The notes under the pieces were generated by a model. That model was not told the origin of the DNA. It saw only the letters and a list, made by a program, of their open reading frames with translations, and searched no databases. A DNA stretch of 64,000 bases from Adineta vaga (lineage: Eukaryota; Rotifera), in contig CP075493.1 in NCBI GenBank assembly GCA_021613535.1, forward strand, positions 1,116,001 through 1,180,000, written 5' to 3'. The position numbers and the translations under genes are program-made. The stretch's first letter is position 1; each line of letters starts with the position of its first letter. Of this stretch, positions 43,705 through 54,484 are shown piece after piece.

Positions 43705-44229
43705 TCCGATAGGTATCTAATAATCTTTGCGTACAAATACGAGTGAGTAGTAAAACGTCGAAAAGAAAATAACAAAATGTTCTTGAATAAACCCTGTTAT
43801 TAATCAGATATGTATCTTGGTTTGAAGTTTTTCCTTTAAAATATGATGTAATTAGAGAAAAAAGAAAGAAAAAAGTCTATGACGTTGATAAATCGGTTTT
43901 TTCCAAATTTATTGACACGTGACTCAATGATTCAACTTAATGTTATATTTTACGTATCAATATGATGTTCTTAAATCAAAATTAGGAAGTCTGGAGTAAA
44001 AATCACGAAAATTAAAATTTTTTTCTCTTATTCTGTTTGCATGCTTATCACATGGTTGTTGTACGAAGAGGAAAACAAAATAGAAATTTGCTTATCGAAT
44101 TTGTTCTAAATGCAAATTCATAGAATAATCAGAGATGAACAAATGAATGATCTTTCTCATATGTGTCTGTCCGTACTTCACTGATTGAACGAAAAATAAT
44201 GTAAAATAAACAGAATTATTTTCTTTAGA
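43705..44229. other. Intergenic
   Basis: AT-rich, no supported gene. Includes the presumed promoter of zinc-finger copy 2. Confidence 0.4.
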
Positions 44230-44505
44230 ACTTAACTCGTTAAGTAATGTCGAGTAAAATACATGAGAAAAAATAAGCGAACAACAAGTAATAACTATTG
44301 ATGCAAATGAACAATTTACAACTGTTTTATGACACCAAATATCTGGATTATCTGATGTTTGTTCAAAATGTGTGTGAATATCGGAGTGCAAGATGTTGAC
44401 TCCCAAAAGAACATTGAAACAAGTGATTGTCGATCTAAAATACTTTCTATTCGTGCTGAATTTGTTTGTGTTACATGATGACGTAATGTTGGCATTTTCA
44501 AAGAG
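44230..44505 (-). pseudogene. Deleted pseudocopy of the TMEM272-like gene
   Basis: The minus strand first reads TNSARIESILDRQSLVSMFF, matching the end of exon 2 of the gene at 47754-49328. It then jumps, with a frame change at about 44395, to HFEQTSDNPDIWCHKTVVNC and the following membrane segment, matching that gene's last exon. Everything between (two exons, about 600 bp in the parent) is gone, and the parent's N-terminus is missing too. DNA identity over the retained parts is high. It is a recent, internally deleted duplicate. Confidence 0.85.
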
Positions 44506-45407
44506 AAACGATGATAAATGAAGTATCAAAACAGGTTAATTCCAACTTTAATGACATTATAAAAAAAGAAAATGTTTTCGCTGTTCTTCTTCATAAATAT
44601 CATTGATTATATTCATAATGAATCATGAAAAAAATATCGATTATATGACTCACTGAAAATTTTCTGAGTGAAAAAAGGAAGTTCCTATGAAAATTCACGA
44701 AATCAATGATTCTGTTTCTCATTCTTTTGCATTCATACTCATTAAAATAGTTATATTTAAAATGTAAAAAATCGAAACTTCGACGATCGAAAAAGTGCTA
44801 TGTTACGTAATTGTTCATCATAATCAATAAATCCTTTACAATTAGAAATTCCACCAAAACTGATTTTCATTTGAATAAATGATGTTGACCGATTTCTGAA
44901 TTTATGCGCATAATCAAAGCGAAATCTTGTTCAAATTATCTGATCAAATTATTATGTGCAGCAGTCTTTGTCGATCGCAAATCTAGCAAAATATTATTTT
45001 ACAGAAGAGAACGCAATAGTAAGATGTTTTCTTAAACGTTCACGTGTATTTATTATGAAAACAAATACATGCCTAATTGTATTTACTGTTCGTATTCTAT
45101 GTATCAGTCACACAATCTTATACATTCTAATGTGAGAGAGATCATTCTTTTTCTTTCTGTTCATCCATTTCTGTTTCTGTATATTCGGTCGAAGCACATT
45201 TTTCTTATGTCTTCATTTACACGATCAATCTCTTGTCCATCAAAGACGGTAATAGAGGCAGATATTTTATATAAATAAAAAGAATAGAAAATATTTATGG
45301 AGAAAATCATGTTTATATTTTAAAAATTCATCTTTTATATATTTCTTTTGTACATAGAAGGTATTGCCTTATGCAGTAAGTAATATTGGTGGTGGTGGTA
45401 GTCGTCG
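44506..45407. other. Intergenic with a possible minus-strand relic
   Basis: At 44757-44936 a minus-strand frame without ATG reads ...FDYAHKFRNRSTSFIQMK, then ISFGGISNCKGFIDYDEQLR and a stop. The composition is protein-like but the family is unknown. The plus-strand frame 45069-45278 is unsupported. Confidence 0.25.
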
Positions 45408-45590
45408 TCATCGTGTTTCATTATCACAAGAACCATCATAACAAACTTCGATCGGTGCATTCATTAAGTAATAAATTACTTCCCTATGTCCTGAAAAACC
45501 ATAATACTTATTAATCACATATTCAATTCTGTTCATCCGGTATTTCAATTCGGTAATAGACGTACGCGATTGACGACGTTCAATTGACAA
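45408..45590 (-). CDS. Short orphan frame, possible last exon
   Basis: Sixty codons with no ATG at the 5' end. It contains MNRIEYVINKYYGFSGHREV and YYLMNAPIEVCYDGSCD, then a stop just before a GGT-rich tract. The composition looks coding, but no upstream exon could be joined and no family is recognised. It may be a relic. Confidence 0.25.
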   Translation of the reverse strand: MSIERRQSRTSITELKYRMNRIEYVINKYYGFSGHREVIYYLMNAPIEVCYDGSCDNETR

Positions 45591-45625
45591 TTAAGTAATA
45601 CATATTTTTATATAAACAAATAGTA

Positions 45626-45705
45626 TCCCTGGTCAAACAATCCAGTCTGGAACCGTCCAGTTCCAGGATATTCCTGCGATTTCATAGAAGCAGTATTCTG
45701 GAGAC
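45626..45705 (-). repeat. Dispersed repeat, copy B
   Basis: Reverse-complement match of 21526-21612. On the plus strand it starts CCCTGGTCAAACAATCCAGT, passes through paired GGAACC and GTTCCAGG words and ends GAAGCAGTATTCTGG. The CCCTGG end may be a transposon terminus. Confidence 0.6.
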
Positions 45706-47006
45706 CAAATCCTGTATTATATCATAGGTAAAATCACCTTCACGAACATCGACAACATCCATGATGGAAAAAGAAACATCCATTTTTGATTTCATCAGGA
45801 GTTTCGAAATGTTGGATAAGACCGAGTTTAGCTTTTTTTTCTTTGCATGTATTATATTCTAATGTTTTCGAGCTATTTGAATTTTCTACTATAGGTGATT
45901 TTTAAGAAACATCATTTTTGGTAAAATTTAATTCAATGAACATTCAACAAAAAGAAGTCAAAACTCAACAACCAGATAATGAACATGCAGCATCAGTTAA
46001 AGGAACAAAGCAAAGCGTTCGAAAATTTTAGGAAAACATTCAACATAGACATGGTCAAGAAGGTAGCACCTTGAAGGGAAGCTCTCACTACAATTAGCGT
46101 ATTCGATTAGGCTTGGAACTGTCTTGGGTGAGGGTTAGTACATGAACTCTGTTTAAGCTTTTGCTTTATTTTCCAACATAATGTGAAAATCCCTACCTTT
46201 TCTTTTCTGTTTGCTCGCTGCAGCTTAAAGGGTTCTCCCTCATTGTCTATCTGTCTTTGTTGCTTTGTTGTTTGTTTTCATTCGTTCGTCTAGGTGCATC
46301 TATATTGCACATTTTCATCTTTGCCTGTGCGAGGGTAATTTTTTATATTTTATATTTCGATATCTTTTGGATTGCTCAGAGTTAATTTCTAATGGTCCCT
46401 TTAGGACCGTACGGTCAGAGGGTGTCCTGCTCGCTAATAATAATAAAAACAACTCAACAATGTATGATCCAATCTCAACTAACCGATATTCAAAAACAAT
46501 TTCGTCGGATATGTGGTCATCTCAAATTAGCATCAACAACTGAACAAAAATAATGACAAATTTATTTACGCGTGTGTGTACGTGTGTATTCGATTTTTTT
46601 CTTGTCAGTGTTATAGTTTCTCTGCTCATTTTTTCTAACATATATGATTATACTAAAAAAGAAGACATGAATAAAATTCAACTGATTTATTCTTCTTTTA
46701 TTGTTTGAACATTCACTATTTCTGCGTTTGATAAATAGTCGGTAAACACACACGTATATATGTACAATCAGAAAAGAATTCGGTTGAGCTCCCAAATTTG
46801 AATGAAACTGAATATGATATTTAGTTTAATTCAGCTTTAGCAAAAAGTTCGAACAGAGACCTATTGAAACAACAAATAAAAAATCAAGTTTCATCTTGCA
46901 CAGACAAAGAATATGTATATTATATTTTATATTCACACCACTTGCTCAGAAAAACAAAAAAGTCAGATTTGTTTCGGTTCTATAGTAGTTGAACATTATG
47001 ATATAA
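45706..47006. other. Gene-poor interval
   Basis: Contains a telomere-like word (GGGTGAGGGTTAG at about 46128) and short frames with no support. I see no RNA gene or element with confidence. Confidence 0.35.
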
Positions 47007-47237
47007 TCAAACGAGACATTACTGTGTACATCGACAGGATATCTAGATTATGGGTCTAAACTCATCAGAGCATATATTGAGGTTTCACGTTTATATTCTC
47101 ATGATTATTGCCCAATTCAATCGGCTGATATTTGTGAACAATATCTATATGGTCTTATTCAAGAAACTCCTTGCCAACATCTTGAACATATTCAATGTCG
47201 TAAACGCTTTGTTACACTTTTACTAGATCGAATATGA
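47007..47237 (+). pseudogene. Orphan coding-like fragment
   Basis: A 76-codon frame without ATG reads ...TSTGYLDYGSKLIRAYIEVS, YCPIQSADICEQYLYGLIQE, PCQHLEHIQCRKRFVTLLLD and stops at 47237. An acceptor (GACAG) sits at 47037. Cysteine content and amino-acid balance look like real protein. No second exon or family was found, so it is probably the remnant of a lost gene. Confidence 0.35.
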
Positions 47238-47753
47238 TGAATGAAAATCTTAATAATCAGATTGAAATTGATGTCAAAGATTGGTTTATTTTTTGAGGAA
47301 ATCACTATGGACATGTGAAACATTGATAAATCAAAAAATAATCATCGTATCCAGCAATACCAAAAGATGGGCCAACTGCTTGGAAAGATATGGAATGATA
47401 TAAAAGAATTTTGCTCTAGTTTCTCTTCTTCTAATTAGTTATAGAATACTTTGCTTACTCTTCGTGTCACGTATAAAAAGATACTCTGACCTACTCTAAT
47501 TTTTCTATATGAAATGACAATCTCATTCTGATCATGTGTCTTTATATATGAAGAGTGGACGAAGAGTACTTTCGAATACTCCTAAAATATTCGTTTGATT
47601 TTCTTATACTCAAAAAAGAAAAGATAATCTGAGAAAAAGTCTTAATACCGCCCATCCTTTAGCTTTTGACAAAATAATTGAAAAGTTCTAAATTAAAGGA
47701 TTTTTTTAATAATTTAATTCAATATGAACGATCACATTTCATTCGTCTGAAAT
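47238..47753. other. Intergenic
   Basis: No supported gene; a short frame with QQYQKMGQLLGKIW (about 47355-47440) may be more debris of the fragment upstream. Confidence 0.3.
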
Positions 47754-49328
47754 TTATTGATTTGATGCACGTTTAATAACCGTATGGCGAGTAAAAAACA
47801 CGAGAAAAAGAACAATAGTTATAGAAAAAAGAAGCAAACAATAAGTAATAACTACTGATGCAAATGAACAATATACAACTGTTTTATGACACCAAATATC
47901 TGGATTATCTAATGTTTGTTCAAAATGTGGTGGATATCCGAGTGTAGTTAACCAATATTGTCCGAAAAAGAACCAAATAATAAGAAATGTTGTCATTAAA
48001 CCATCAATAAATACTTGTCCATCATTGGGATCTGATGATGATTCTTCTTCTTCTTCTATTAGACGTCTTTGTTGTAAACGATATTTATGCCAAATATTTT
48101 GAAGAAGTTTTGTTATCGAAACAGTTCCGCCAACAAATAAATAAATGGGTAAATGTGTTTGACGTGGACAATCACTTAGATGACTAACACCTTAATACGA
48201 AGAATAACGAATTGGAAATTTGATGAAAAAAAAAGATTTACCAGTTCCGAGCATAATTATTGGAAGAATAAGAAGAAAACAAAGGAAGATCGTTGCTTCT
48301 TCTATGACGAAAATGTCAAATATTAATGAAAATCTTTTATGAAAATCTTTACTTGTTTTCATTAGAACTAAAACTGTTTTTTTCGTAAATTCAAGTAAAG
48401 ATTCTGATTCGAGATATTCTTCCATTAAACGTGATCGTAAACTCCAATAAAATGGTGTTTCTTTTGGATAATCAAGACTCCATCGTCTTTCATCCTTTCA
48501 AAGAATGAATAAGATCAATGTCTTTATCTTATTTATCTTCCTACTTTTTTATTCGGTGGACAACGAGACGCTGAATCCCAATAGAACATTGAAACAAGTG
48601 ATTGTCGATCTAAAATACTTTCTATTCGTGCTGAATTTGTTGATGATGTTCGACTATTTTTACTTCCATTTGAATATCTTGTTTTTGTAAATTGTAATGT
48701 TCCATCAGATGGCATCGATGATAATGTTCGCGTACTTGGATATAGGAAGGATGATTGAGGTGATACAGGAGATAATAATGATGTTCGATTTGATAATGGA
48801 TATAAAGATGTTGGTCGACACATTGTATTTCGACGATGGGAAAATGATGTTGCACGTCGTTGTAATTCAATTTGAGAACAAACAATATTTTCGAATGTAA
48901 AAGAAGTTTTTCCATGATTTGATGGTGATGGTGTTAATGGCATTGTTTTGTGATGCTGTGAATGTGGCATTGTACCCCGACGAGCTGCCTTTCAACAAAA
49001 GATAAATGTAAAAGAAATCATGACATGAAAATGTGATCTATTCTCATTAATATTCTCTTATTTCAAGAGAATGAATGAATAAGTATGAAAAATTAAACTA
49101 AGATTTTGTTTCTCTGTATATTTCACTTGAAATTTAATTTAAAAAAAAAGAAAGAAAAATTTTCTTACGACTCCAAACATGTTTTGTAATGTTTTTTTTT
49201 CAATTAAAAGTTGTCTTTGATATGTCTGAAGTGACGAAGATATATGTGATAAGTCGAAATGTTCTTTGTCGTTTTCTTTCTATTGGACATTCATTCATAC
49301 GATCAAGTTGATTTTCTTTGTTTGACAT
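47754..49328 (-). CDS. TMEM272-like multi-pass membrane protein
   Basis: The coding part from ATG 49180 (MFGV / AARRGTMPHS...) runs through a long Ser/Thr/Pro-rich cytoplasmic region, TNSARIESILDRQSLVSMFY, and DERRWSLDYPKETPFYWSLR. TM1 is ATIFLCFLLILPIIML. Then come THLPIYLFVGGTVSITKLLQ, an acidic EEEEESSSD loop and a WFFFGQYWLTTLGYP segment. The last TM reads CSFASVVITYCLLLFSITIV, with the stop at 47754. Introns are about 50-60 nt, one with an unusual GTAGGA donor. The frame is also coding upstream (LQTYQRQLLIEKKTLQN) to ATG 49328 if one extra base in an A-rich run at about 49272-49281 is an error. Function unknown. Confidence 0.68.
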
Positions 49329-49583
49329 TTTATCGAGTTATTTTTAGAAGAATTTCTTTGAAAGTGCCATCGTATATTCAATATCTATGCAGCGTAATTC
49401 CAGTTTATCCTTCAAGCATATAATGACAGATAGATAATGGATCAATTTTCATTCGTAGGTTTACTAAATGAATTGAAGAAAGATGAGAAGAAGACGAAAA
49501 AAAGTACCTTATCAATTGATTTACATTGATCGAAGTTTTTCTCTCTCTTTTTTCTTCTTCTTTGTATTCAAAACAAGAAATCA

Positions 49584-50279
49584 ATGCATTTCTTACGGTC
49601 GATGCATCTATTCACAATTTTATTGTTTAGTGAGTTGAAGAATTTTCCAATCTGTTTTTTTTTCTATCTTTTTATTTTGAATCACAAATCAAGATCTTTT
49701 CTTATCAATCAATGCCTATCAACACTATTTGTATGATTCTGAAAGTGACGAACATACAAAAGGATTTTCAATTCTCCATCTAACAACATCAAAATCATCA
49801 CGTGATCATGATACTTATGATGGTGATCATGATATTTATGATGATGGACATGAAGAAGAGTCTGAAACACATCATACAGTTACAGCAACAACTATAACAT
49901 TCAACATAACAAGATTCATAACTACAACTACAACTACAACTACAACTACAACTACAACCATAACTCAAACATATTCTAATTTGTTTACTACGACTGACCC
50001 ATATTCTTGGCTTTGGACGACGAGAATCCAAAGTTCTGAAGAAATCGATGCATTTGTCGCAAGAACACGTAAAAATTTCATTTCGAGAAAAACAATAATA
50101 CTGAATATGTTTTCATTTATCTAGGACGAGATCGATTGATTCTAAAAATCGTTGCTATCGTCATGATTATATCAATGATAGGTTTAACAATCACTCTGTT
50201 AGTACTTCATTGTATGAAAAAGAAACGTCCTTATAATGGATATGGTGTTCCAACAAATCAAACTCCATCAAAAGCATAA
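49584..50279 (+). CDS. Mucin-like type I membrane protein
   Basis: Exons 49584-49629, 49694-50068, 50125-50279. Joining exons 1 and 2 yields a perfect signal peptide (MHFLRSMHLFTILLFNLFLS...INA). The ectodomain is acidic and His/Asp-rich, then has a 13-residue threonine run encoded by an (ACAACT)n microsatellite. A single TM (LKIVAIVMIISMIGLTITLLV) and a short basic tail (MKKKRPYNGYG) follow. The Thr tract is a likely O-glycosylation stalk. No named family. Confidence 0.7.
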
Positions 50280-50490
50280 AGATTTTACTTACATGAAAAA
50301 CATTTCCAATTGATTCATATCAAATATCTTCTTTTTTCTAAATAAATGAAATCATATTACACAAGAAAAACTTTTCTTTTGTGAAACGGAAAACATAACC
50401 GGATATTAATTATCATAAGGAGACAAAGAAAAACCGCGCTTTTCTTTAATGTTTGAAAAAGAAATGAAATGATTTAATTGAGAAGAAATT

Positions 50491-53400
50491 ATGGATCCTG
50501 AACCAGGAGAATATCGAGATTTTCCTGAACCAAATATTCTTGTCAATGATGCATTGGCACATCCATTTGCATCGCCTATACATGCTCAAACTATTAATCG
50601 ACCATTAAATGATCTTCCAGGCGTTGAAGAAACAAATTTCTATTCAGATATTCCATTAGAAAATTCTCAATCCAATGAAAATAGTTTGGAAGTTATTCCA
50701 ACGAAAGATAAATCAAAATACGAAGATCAACAAGAACTTTCCGATCATCAAGACGAAATTTTTCCAACCAAAACCAAAAAAATTGATTTTGATAACAAAT
50801 TCAAATCTCTACAAAATGAATATGAAAATGTTCGAAAAATAACGACATTATTTCAGAAGTAAGTTTTGATTATGACGAGCAAAGAAAACATATTTATTCT
50901 GTTTATCAGTATATAATTGAAAGAATAATTTTAGTCAATTAATTGCTGTGCAAACACTTGGAGAAAAATTAAGTTTATTTTGTTCTGATTGTCGATCGGA
51001 AATCGTTTCTACATTAAATATTCAACAAAATACAGATAATCTAACAACATCTCAATTTGAAATGTTAACTTTTTATGCTCCCGATTCGAATTCCATTTCT
51101 TCCACGATCGCCAGGAAATTACTCAATCAAAAATCAACGGAAAATTTTGCGAATAATTATTCCGATCGATTGAATTATGCTCGATCAATAATGAATTTGT
51201 TTAAACAAACTAAACAATTACAAATTCAACTTTCGTCATTAAATGATCTTTTAATAAAATCTGTTTTATCGAAAACAGAACGTTTTCAAGAAATTGAACA
51301 ATATTCAATTATTCCCAAGAAATTCTTTAATAACTCTTTAGATGAGAATATTTATCAATATGAAACAGCAAAAGAGAATGTTTATATTCGTTGTTTGCAT
51401 AATCAATTAATAAAAGATGATATTGAAATTGTTTGTATCGATCATTGGAAACATTCATTAGCAGAAATCAATTATAATCTCTCCGAAAAATCTTCATTAA
51501 TCTTCGATATACAATTTAAACGAGTTATTACTTCAATGGATCAATTAACAATTGCAATTCCTTGTTTTTCATTATCATCCTTACAAACTCATCAACAAAT
51601 TTTTATTCGATGTAGTAAGAAAAAAGATTTGATTGGTAAGAAAAACAATGTTTGCATTTAGAACGTTCAATGGATCCGTTGATTCATATTCCGGCAAGAA
51701 TCGAACTATACAATGATATTCATTATGCAATTTTTCGTTTAACACATTCATTAAGTGATATTTCTGTGGAAGCGGTACTATTTTATCCATTTGAAATCTT
51801 GCACGAATCTCAAGAGGGTAAAAATCGATCTATCTAAATGTTATTTCCATAGAACGAGAATATGATCGAAGAGATAATGATTTTTATGTTCAGGAGCACA
51901 TGTTCGATATTGAATAAAGAAAATTTTAGGTTCAAATTTCATTTACACAAGTAATCATTCATCTGTCTTTCGAATTGAAACTCCGAAGAATTATTTCATT
52001 CGTTCACCACGTGTTCGTTTTATTCCATTAAATAATGATCTTCTTCAATGTATCAATAGTATAAACATCATCTCTATGTATTCTTTCATTTTCTTTGTAA
52101 AAATGTTTTGAAATAGATTTTCAAACGGAAGATCAATTATTATCATCATCGGATTTAATCGAATTTGAATGGTTTAAAGAAAACAAAATCGAAGGAATGC
52201 TATCGATCACTGTTCAATTCACTCGACATTTTAATCTTCTCAATCAAGCAAATGAAAATTTACGAAAACGACGTCGAAAAGGTCAAAGTAATTAATTTCG
52301 TCTCTCGTATTCGCATTTCTCTTTTGTTTTTTAAGAAAAAATGTTTTTTCAACGTGAAAAATTTGAACAAGACAAATATGATGAATCCGGTGGTTCACTA
52401 GGTCTAACTCCTACATCTAATGATCGTATAACATCGCCAACTGTCATATCACATTTACCAAGTTTAATTTCAATTCTTCAACGAACTGAAAATGATCAAT
52501 CAGAAGAATTAATAAAACGAAAATTAAATTTAAATCGTGAAAATCCTTCTCAAACAATCTTCAAATGGAAATTAGATAGTTTTCAAAATACAAATGCACC
52601 TATTATTCTTCTTGGATATAAAAATCGTAAATGGAGAAATTCAAATCATTTAGTAACCATTCTATCCACAGATAATAAAGATATTTTTATCATAAATTCA
52701 GTAAGAATTGTATGCCGGAGAGAAAATGTTCACGTTTTTTTGATTTTAGACAATTCTATTCGATCGAATGATTCTCATTCGTTGTTGGCCGGAATCAACA
52801 AATGAAGGAAAATTTGATAAATTAGCTGAAAATCTTTGGTCATTATCTTCAATGAAATTATTCTCTTGTGTTCTTGCACGCAATTCAACTATTCTAACAC
52901 ATTATGGATTGATTATTGTACCCATTGAAAAACAAAATTTTGCAGAAGATTTACTTCGAAAACGAAATTATACGGAATGGATTTTTCATGAACAATTGCT
53001 CGATGATAATCATAGTCAAACGCAATTAACAAGAATTAATCAATATCAATCTCAACATACATTATCTTTTGAAGAATCATTGAGAAGTATTTCAAAATAT
53101 GTTCAATTTTGTCTTCAGGAAGGAACTTATGTCACTATTTTACCGACAGGAAATATTGATTTACATAAAAAAGGTAATGAAGAATACGATGACAAACGTC
53201 GTGAATTGTCATTTGTTTTCTAGTTGAATTAAGTCTTCGCTTACATGCGCAATATCCAATTATCTTAGAATTTGATATTTATCCTATTGATATCTATAGA
53301 CAGAAAACCGATGAAGATTTTATTGGTGCATTGAATATCTATCAAATTAATAAACATACAATGGCATTGAAATCGACTAGTAGTACATTAGTAATTGATT

Positions 53401-54114
53401 AGAAACTTATGTTGTTGTTTTTTTTCTGAAGAAATTCTCATGGTTATTTAGACTGCGGCAACTGTTCTATCTCGAACATCTTCTAGTTCGAAAGATTTTG
53501 ATGGGCTACCAGGAATTTCATCTCCTCGAACATCGACAAGTGGACCGGACACGATAAGTCATAATGATGCAAGATCCGTCGGTTTCGAACGAATGACAAT
53601 TCGTGATTTGAAAGATACAAATCTTGTCTGTGAAATTCCTATTCGTCTTCCTAAATATGCATTTCATTCTCCTTCAACACAATCGAATACAATACCAATT
53701 CAAGTTCCACAGTTTTTTCATGTAAATTGAATTTTGATTAATTTTATTTCAATTATTTTTGTTCATTTTCAGGAAGTCATAGAATCATTAACCGAAGGTA
53801 AACGAGAATTTGCTGAAGCATTAAATATTCATCCATCTCTAATCAATCCACTTCTTATCACAAGAAAATCTTATCAACAAAGATCACAATCAAATACATC
53901 AATTCATGGAATTTCGAAAACAAATTTATTCATTGAATCTTTACCAAAAACCAAACTTGAAAATGAAACATTATTCAAATGGTTAAAACGACAAAATGTC
54001 TTTTATATCAATGAAACTATTGAGAAAATTATCTCAGCTTTGATTCAAATTGGACGTATCGATTTAGCGTATATGTTTAAAATCAATAATCTAACTAATA
54101 AATGTTCAAATTAG
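50491..54114 (+). CDS. Large intracellular protein, possible C-terminal death fold
   Basis: About nine exons join consistently by GT-AG introns of 55-75 nt: starts near 50491, 50937, 51662, 51931, 52118, 52336, 52751, 53224, 53452, 53774; stop 54114. The N-terminus (MDPEPGEYRDFPEPNILVND) is acidic and disordered. The middle consists of beta-rich repeats of about 100-150 residues (ERSMDPLIHIPARIELYNDI; TILFDRMILIRCWPESTNEG). The last ~45 residues (NETLFKWLKRQNVFYINETI ... IGRIDLAYMF) resemble the end of a death domain. A PIDD/UNC5-like layout (beta modules plus death domain) is possible but not shown. Confidence 0.5.
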
Positions 54115-54484
54115 ATAGGTTCGTTACTTTTTCAAGGTTGAGTATATAATCAGTAGTGAATCTTCCATGAACTGTCTATAATTCAAATTCGAATATAAAT
54201 GCACATTCAGCTATTTGATGTCACTTCGAAAGTAAATCATGAAACTTGAGCTAGAGTTTTTCCATACACAGTGTTAACCTTTATCTATCAAAAATAATGA
54301 CTAGGAGCATTTTTTCAAATATACGAAGTCGAATTAGACACCTATACTCTGATGCATAGATGTCTCCTTCGTCCGAGAATGTTTCTTTCTTTACTATTGA
54401 TTTAAATATAACTAAGCAACGGCAAATAGAACATAAAATAAATGACGTGAAATTCATATTAAATCAATTCAAAGAAAAAAAGCA
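54115..54484. other. Intergenic
   Basis: Separates two co-oriented genes; no frame or element seen. Likely promoter of the TBC-like gene. Confidence 0.4.

Noticed and set aside
45780-45815. Possible hammerhead ribozyme core (CTGATGA on the minus strand)
   Set aside because: The required GAAA and the three stems could not be placed around it.
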